From Bacillota bacterium (GTDB lineage Bacteria > Bacillota > Dethiobacteria > DTU022 > UBA8154), in NCBI GenBank assembly GCA_012798895.1, contig JAAZMI010000009.1, positions 1 through 32,459 on the forward strand: a stretch of 32,459 nucleotides of DNA, written 5' to 3'. The notes below the pieces were generated by a model, which saw only the letters and a program-made list of their open reading frames with translations, was not told the DNA's origin and did no database searches. Made by a program: the position numbers and the translations under genes. This document shows, in pieces, positions 27,552 to 32,459 of the stretch (positions are counted from its first letter, which is position 1; the number at the start of each line of letters is the position of its first letter).

Positions 27552-28091
27552 CTATGTATTAAAACTGTTTTCCTCCAGATCGAAAATCTTCGCCTGAAGG
27601 CGCGGCCCTTTAACCCGCAGCAGGGCGCAGGTTGGCCGGCTACCGCCCCGTGGCTCGGCAGGAGAACCTGGATTCAGGAAAAGGATGCCCTTGTAGTAGC
27701 CGCAAAAAGGGATATGGCTGTGCCCAAATACGATCCCCTGAAGATCCCACCCCACGAATCTTTGCGAGATCGGTTGCAGGCGGCCGCGCGGCAAACCGGC
27801 ACCATGTATGAGACCCAAAGAAACCTCATCGAAGTGGATGATCTTTTCCAGACCCAATTTCCGCCTTAAACCCAGAGGATCCATGTTCCCCGCCACGGCC
27901 TCCACCGGCGCCAAAGCCTCCAGCTCCGTAAGTACGCTCTCTTCTTCCAGATCTCCGGCATGCAAGATGAGATCCACTTCGGCGAAAAGGTCGAAGAGCT
28001 TCGGGGGCAGGGAGGTGGCACGAGTCGGCACATGTGTATCTGCAATGATGCCGATCAAACCTTTTTCCAAGCTATATTCCACCTGCTGCAC
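27552..28091 (-). CDS. YfcE/MJ0936-family metallophosphoesterase
   Basis: IGIIADTHVP, ILHAGDLEEESVL, VAGNMDP, VFGHSHIPF, LNPGSPAEPRGG. Confidence 0.93.
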   Translation of the reverse strand: MQQVEYSLEKGLIGIIADTHVPTRATSLPPKLFDLFAEVDLILHAGDLEEESVLTELEALAPVEAVAGNMDPLGLRRKLGLEKIIHFDEVSLGLIHGAGLPRGRLQPISQRFVGWDLQGIVFGHSHIPFCGYYKGILFLNPGSPAEPRGGSRPTCALLRVKGPRLQAKIFDLEENSFNT

Positions 28092-28255
28092 AAGCGCCTC
28101 CCCCTTTTTAACCGCCCTTTAAATATTATTTCTGTTTATACCGTGATAAATCCTTCCAAACCTATCTTTTAAGAGGGTTTCCCCGCCCTATGTCGAAATT
28201 AACCTTGCAGTACAAAATGCAGTACAAAATTCCATAATTTAGAATTGCAACGTAC

Positions 28256-28936
28256 CTAAAAAAACATCCGCCGGATGAGCTGATAATTTTTTTGGACCGC
28301 TGCCTGGCCATGAACAGGCTGCATATGCCCCGGCAACAACCATTCTACATCTTCGAGCTGGGCCAGCTTTTGCACAGATTTCCCCAAAGCCTCCAGATTG
28401 CCATCGGGAAAATCTGTGCGGCCGATGCTTCCATGAAAAACAGCATCACCTGTAATCAAAGCACGTTCCCCCGGGAAATAAAAACTTAGGGAACCGGGCG
28501 AATGGCCGGGTGTGTGCAGGGCCTGGATCTTGTCCTTTCCACCAATCTCCAGCTCACCTTCTTGCAGGAAAATATCTATCTGGGGTAGAGCAGGTTTTTT
28601 ACCGGTCATCTGCATAAAAAAACGAGCAATGGTCTCCATGTGCTCTTCTTCAGCCTGATGCATGGCTAAAAGGATCTCTTTTTCTTCTTTAATTGCCGCT
28701 GCAGCTTCGCAATGATCAGTATGGCTGTGTGTACAGATGATCAGGTCCAACTGTTCGATGCTAAATCCATCTTGATCCATGCCGGCCAGCAGCCTTTCGA
28801 AACATCTCTCGCCAAGTTCGTTCTGGATATGCCCGGGATCGAAGATGATCGTTTTCTCCCCGGCAAAAATATATGTATTGCAATTGTTCCCGCTGCCACG
28901 CCAAAAGTAGCCGTACAATTTATCTGTTATTTTCAT
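28256..28936 (-). CDS. MBL-fold metallo-hydrolase
   Basis: ICTHSHTDHCEAAAA; HTPGHSPGSLSFYFPGERALITGDAVF; start at MKITDK after AGGAGG-like RBS. Confidence 0.92.
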   Translation of the reverse strand: MKITDKLYGYFWRGSGNNCNTYIFAGEKTIIFDPGHIQNELGERCFERLLAGMDQDGFSIEQLDLIICTHSHTDHCEAAAAIKEEKEILLAMHQAEEEHMETIARFFMQMTGKKPALPQIDIFLQEGELEIGGKDKIQALHTPGHSPGSLSFYFPGERALITGDAVFHGSIGRTDFPDGNLEALGKSVQKLAQLEDVEWLLPGHMQPVHGQAAVQKNYQLIRRMFF

Positions 28937-29018
28937 CCCAAGAGAACCTCCTTTTTTGTCAAATCTTATTATACCATATTTTTTAATTACTTTAAGGAGT
29001 TGATGAGCCCTGAAAAAG

Positions 29019-29576
29019 ATGAAATCGGCCCTGGAGATCGCGATGGAGAGAGTAGAGAAAATGGACGCCCGCGGCAATAAAGAAACAGTGGAGATCGAAC
29101 AACAGAGGTATACACAAGCTGCCATCTCCCTGGGAAATTCTTTTCTGCAGGGTAAAACCAAAGCGGAGAAAATTAAGGAGAGCCTGGAGCGTTACCCGGA
29201 AGAGAACAGGAAGGCTGCCCTGAAAGCCTTTCTGCAGGTAGTTACCTCTACAATGGATCTCGAAAACACCCCCGCCATCCTCGAGGCCATTCTACTTATG
29301 AAAGACGACGCCGAAACAAAACGGGCCTGCCGGAAAGCAGAAGAGATCCACCGCAGCCAACGCCGCAAACTGCAGGAGCAGAAGGCTGCACTGGAAGAGG
29401 ACAGAACCAAAGTAATGCGGGAAAAACTGGCGGCAGAAGGGATTGAAGGCTCTGCACTGGCCGGATTCAACATTATACAGCTCCCGCAGTGGGAAGAGAT
29501 AAGCTTACAGATCCAGCAAGAATACCAGAAGATGCTCCGTGATCTTCAATCCACATTATTTAAAACAGAGCGATAA
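29019..29576 (+). CDS. Hypothetical charged coiled-coil protein
   Basis: Long ORF, rich in K/E/R/Q, predicted helical; divergent from the MBL gene. No recognised domain. Confidence 0.65.
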   Translation: MKSALEIAMERVEKMDARGNKETVEIEQQRYTQAAISLGNSFLQGKTKAEKIKESLERYPEENRKAALKAFLQVVTSTMDLENTPAILEAILLMKDDAETKRACRKAEEIHRSQRRKLQEQKAALEEDRTKVMREKLAAEGIEGSALAGFNIIQLPQWEEISLQIQQEYQKMLRDLQSTLFKTER

Positions 29577-29632
29577 TTCTATCTCTGCACACCCGCATAG
29601 ACAGTTAAAACAGCTTTTTTTATAACAAACTA

Positions 29633-30229
29633 TTAAAACAAACAACGGCGGCCGGATCTATAGGCCTGTAGATCCGGCCAAAACTTGATCACGATTAGGG
29701 CCACCCAGAAAACTCCGGCGAAAAATTGGGCCCAACCGAAAACATAGAGCAGGTAAAATGGCAAAGAGAGGATCCCCACGGCGGCAGCAGTGTTGCTGTC
29801 ACGCAACAGTAAGATCAAGATGGCCATCACGGCGATCACCGCCGGGATAGCTGCCGGCGAGAGGTAGGAGAGAGCGCCAACAGAGGTGGCTAGCCCCTTG
29901 CCGCCGCGGAATTTTAGAAACAACATCCAATTATGGCCGGCAACGACCGCTACGGCGGCCAAAAAAGGTACCAGGCTTTCTTTCGACATTGCACATGCCA
30001 ATAATACCGCGAGGTAGCCTTTACCTACATCCAATAGAAAATTCAGTACCCCAGCTAAAGGGGAAATAAAACGGAAAACGTTGGCACTACCCGGATTACC
30101 GCTGCCCACGGCCCGGGGATCTTTCTGCCAAAGCATCCCCACCAGAAAACCGGACGGCACAGAACCGAGAACATAGGCCCAAAATATTGCGTTTATGGTA
30201 GAAAGATTAGGCAGGCCCTCTATCGTCAT
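29633..30229 (-). CDS. plsY: Glycerol-3-phosphate acyltransferase
   Basis: AYVLGSVPSGFLVGML, AVGSGNPGSANVFR, FRGGKGLATSVG. Confidence 0.95.
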   Translation of the reverse strand: MTIEGLPNLSTINAIFWAYVLGSVPSGFLVGMLWQKDPRAVGSGNPGSANVFRFISPLAGVLNFLLDVGKGYLAVLLACAMSKESLVPFLAAVAVVAGHNWMLFLKFRGGKGLATSVGALSYLSPAAIPAVIAVMAILILLLRDSNTAAAVGILSLPFYLLYVFGWAQFFAGVFWVALIVIKFWPDLQAYRSGRRCLF

Positions 30230-30329
30230 CCCTCTCCTTACTCCTTACACGAAGATAGCTTTAATCCCAGCTTGCAGCAGGCTGCTTCCGCCCCGGCAGA
30301 TACCCAGATACGCTTTTTAGAAAGTAGTA

Positions 30330-31436
30330 TTAAGTATGCGTTTCTTCCAACAGGCGTGCCGTCGTCTCCCGGCAAAGTTGGTCTGCCGCCGCGAAATCCA
30401 TCCGTGATATGTAGTGGCCCTCCAATTCCTGGTAGACGGAGCGAGCCCGAGCTAGAAAACCGATGGCTTCTTCCAAAACCTGATTGAACCTGGACAAAAG
30501 ACGATCTCTTTCCAGCTGCTTTTCCGGGGGCAGAGCGGCAATAAATTCCCCGCTATCGATCTTCCGGCAAACCAGGGGAGAGACGAGCCGGTGGGGGGTA
30601 AAATTATTGACGATAGCCGTGCCGAGTTCCGGAATAATGAGGTGATCGATTTTCTCCGGGTTGAGCGCACAGTGATAGGCTTCTACATGGAAACCACGCC
30701 AGATTGATGCAGCGAGGATCCTTTCGATAATCCTGCTCTTCTCGGTGCTGGACGCACCCTCGAAAAGATACACTTTAGTTTGGGGTTCGAGCAGGGTATC
30801 CAGGTGGTGGACCCAACCCTGCGGGGTAATGGCCGAAGCAAAGAGCCGGCGCACCGTCCCCTCTTTCTCTTTCATCTTCCCGCCCAGGATCTCTTCTAAG
30901 AGTTCCAGGGTGAAGCGGTCCCGGGCCCCCCGGTCCAAGACGTCTTCCATGCTGTAACAGTTTTCCAAGGATTCGCGGAAGACTCCAGTGATCGCCAACA
31001 TCCGGTGTGCCTGCTTAAAGAGCCTCCCTACTTCCGACTGAAGTTCGAAAATCCGTTCCTTGTTCTCCCGCAAGGCAGGCCGGTCCACAAAACGGCCCAG
31101 ATCGATCGTCTCTCCGATTACCCCCGGGGAGGGGGCATCAAAAACATGCGGCGAGGTACCATCGATCAGGGCAACACCCAAAGCCGGAACAAGGAGGCCA
31201 TCCAATGATTGACTGTCGGAGGCACAGTGGTGGTATTCCAGATCGTATCCGTTTTCCTGCAGCGTAGCACCGATCTTCCGCATAAAGGTCGATTTGCCGC
31301 AACCCGGGCCTCCTTTAAGAACCAAAACCCTATTGGCAGCAGGGCCGGCAATCTCTGTAAAAAAAGAAAAAAAACCACGGGCAGAGTTCGAACCGGGGAA
31401 AACCCGGCGCAATTTTCTTTTTTCCCCCATGGCCAT
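30330..31436 (-). CDS. PRK06851-like P-loop ATPase with internal duplication
   Basis: Walker A GGPGCGKSTF; YHHCASDSQSLDGLLVPALGVALIDGTSPH repeated as YHCALNPEKIDHLIIPELGTAIVNNFTPH. Confidence 0.82.
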   Translation of the reverse strand: MAMGEKRKLRRVFPGSNSARGFFSFFTEIAGPAANRVLVLKGGPGCGKSTFMRKIGATLQENGYDLEYHHCASDSQSLDGLLVPALGVALIDGTSPHVFDAPSPGVIGETIDLGRFVDRPALRENKERIFELQSEVGRLFKQAHRMLAITGVFRESLENCYSMEDVLDRGARDRFTLELLEEILGGKMKEKEGTVRRLFASAITPQGWVHHLDTLLEPQTKVYLFEGASSTEKSRIIERILAASIWRGFHVEAYHCALNPEKIDHLIIPELGTAIVNNFTPHRLVSPLVCRKIDSGEFIAALPPEKQLERDRLLSRFNQVLEEAIGFLARARSVYQELEGHYISRMDFAAADQLCRETTARLLEETHT

Positions 31437-31550
31437 CCCTCACTTTTTATTTTATTCTATGTCGGGAAAAGAGAAACGTGTGCCGCCCCCTCTTTGTAGA
31501 AGGGGCCGGCCGTTAAATGTACACTGCCCGGATACCCCGCTCTTCATTCT

Positions 31551-32459
31551 CTATTTTATCTGCGGTTCGACGCGAAATTTTTCCGGGATTAGATCTCCCA
31601 CGGTGGCGCTGGCCACCCCGATTACCGTATCCGCCCCACCATAGTAGACGAGTATCTCGTCTTCCGCAGAGAGGATCTCCTTATCCTCGGCAGGCACCGC
31701 ACCACAAGTAAAAACTACATTGGGCACCCAGCTCTGCCCGAAAACGCCCACCTCATAGGAAGTTTCCGGTTCCAACACAGGGTTGGGCGAGCGGTAGAGC
31801 ACCTCTGTCGGATCATCCAGTGCAGTAAGGAAAACACCGAGGCGGTAACAGAGGCTGTAATCCACACCATGGTAGATCAATAACCATCCGTATTTCGTCT
31901 TTAAAGGCTGGGCCCCGGCGCCAATCTTCAGGGCATCCCACATCATGCCGGAACGGGTTCCGAGCACGATATAGTGCTTTTCCTTCGGCCAGGGGGCCTC
32001 CAGCGTATCAGCAAAGGCAATCCAGATACTGGGGATAATGCGATGGTACATAGCCAGTTTGCCGTCAAATTTCTCTGGGAACAGAATGGCATCCTTGTTG
32101 GGCAAGCCGGGAAAAACAAGGCCATGGCGATGCCACTGCTGCCAGCGTTGATTAAGCAGATCATCGACCGCCAAAGAAGCCAGGGCAATCTGGGGGGTAA
32201 CCCCATCATACGCAGTGTAGAGCATATAGGCCCGCCCATCGATAATCGTCAAACGTGGATCTTCACAGCCCATCTCCTCGCTTTCATGCTCCGGCACAAA
32301 AACAGGTTCAGGAAAACGTTCTTCGATCTTCAGGCCGTCCCTGCTGGTAGCGAGGCCAAGGCGTGACACCCCGTCTTCGCCCACAGCCCGGTAGAAGATG
32401 TACACGAGGCCGTTCAGACGCACCGCCCCGCAGTTGAGAACATACTTATTTTCCCAGTA
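31551..32459 (-). CDS. GH130-like glycoside phosphorylase/hydrolase, 5' end beyond window
   Basis: GLVYIFYRAVGEDGVSRLGLATSRDGL; CEDPRLTIIDGRAYMLYTAYDG; upstream of the listed GTG start the frame stays open to the window edge (YWENKYVLNCGAVRLNG), so the gene is partial. Confidence 0.88.
   Translation of the reverse strand, partial: YWENKYVLNCGAVRLNGLVYIFYRAVGEDGVSRLGLATSRDGLKIEERFPEPVFVPEHESEEMGCEDPRLTIIDGRAYMLYTAYDGVTPQIALASLAVDDLLNQRWQQWHRHGLVFPGLPNKDAILFPEKFDGKLAMYHRIIPSIWIAFADTLEAPWPKEKHYIVLGTRSGMMWDALKIGAGAQPLKTKYGWLLIYHGVDYSLCYRLGVFLTALDDPTEVLYRSPNPVLEPETSYEVGVFGQSWVPNVVFTCGAVPAEDKEILSAEDEILVYYGGADTVIGVASATVGDLIPEKFRVEPQIK

Noticed and set aside
1-32459. CRISPR array, rRNA, tRNA genes or intact prophage
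   Set aside because: No regularly spaced repeat array, no rRNA/tRNA-like sequences recognised by eye, and no phage structural genes among the ORFs.

Overview
This looks like a Firmicutes-type chromosomal segment of 32.5 kb. The standout locus is a compact co-directional operon at about 4.97-13.02 kb. It encodes a BamB-like tungsten aldehyde:ferredoxin oxidoreductase (AOR) family protein, a polyferredoxin (BamC-like), an HdrD-like CCG-domain Fe-S protein (BamD-like), a tandem HdrA-HdrA flavoprotein (BamE-like) and an MvhD-ferredoxin fusion (BamF-like). This is the bamBCDEF order of class II benzoyl-CoA reductases, with no bamGHI and no aromatic-degradation genes in view. Both the HdrA-like and MvhD-like genes are interrupted by an in-frame TGA exactly where the families carry a conserved cysteine. 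Each TGA is followed by a bacterial SECIS-like hairpin, so both are probably selenoproteins that ordinary ORF calling splits or truncates (as the supplied track does). The AOR gene has a structured leader resembling the Moco/Tuco (molybdenum/tungsten cofactor) RNA motif. The rest is mostly housekeeping: cca, rubrerythrin, an MFS transporter, a TadG-like protein with a predicted solenoid tail, a PPOX-fold protein, the cdaA-ybbR-glmM-glmS operon, an AGCS symporter, an AmmeMemoRadiSam triad (AmrS, AMMECR1, LigB/Memo-like), phosphoesterase and MBL-fold hydrolases, plsY, a duplicated P-loop ATPase and a partial GH130 gene. A decayed Uma2-family gene and several unexplained repeats lie between 15.3 and 17.8 kb. 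All family calls are from sequence recognition; no database search was run.
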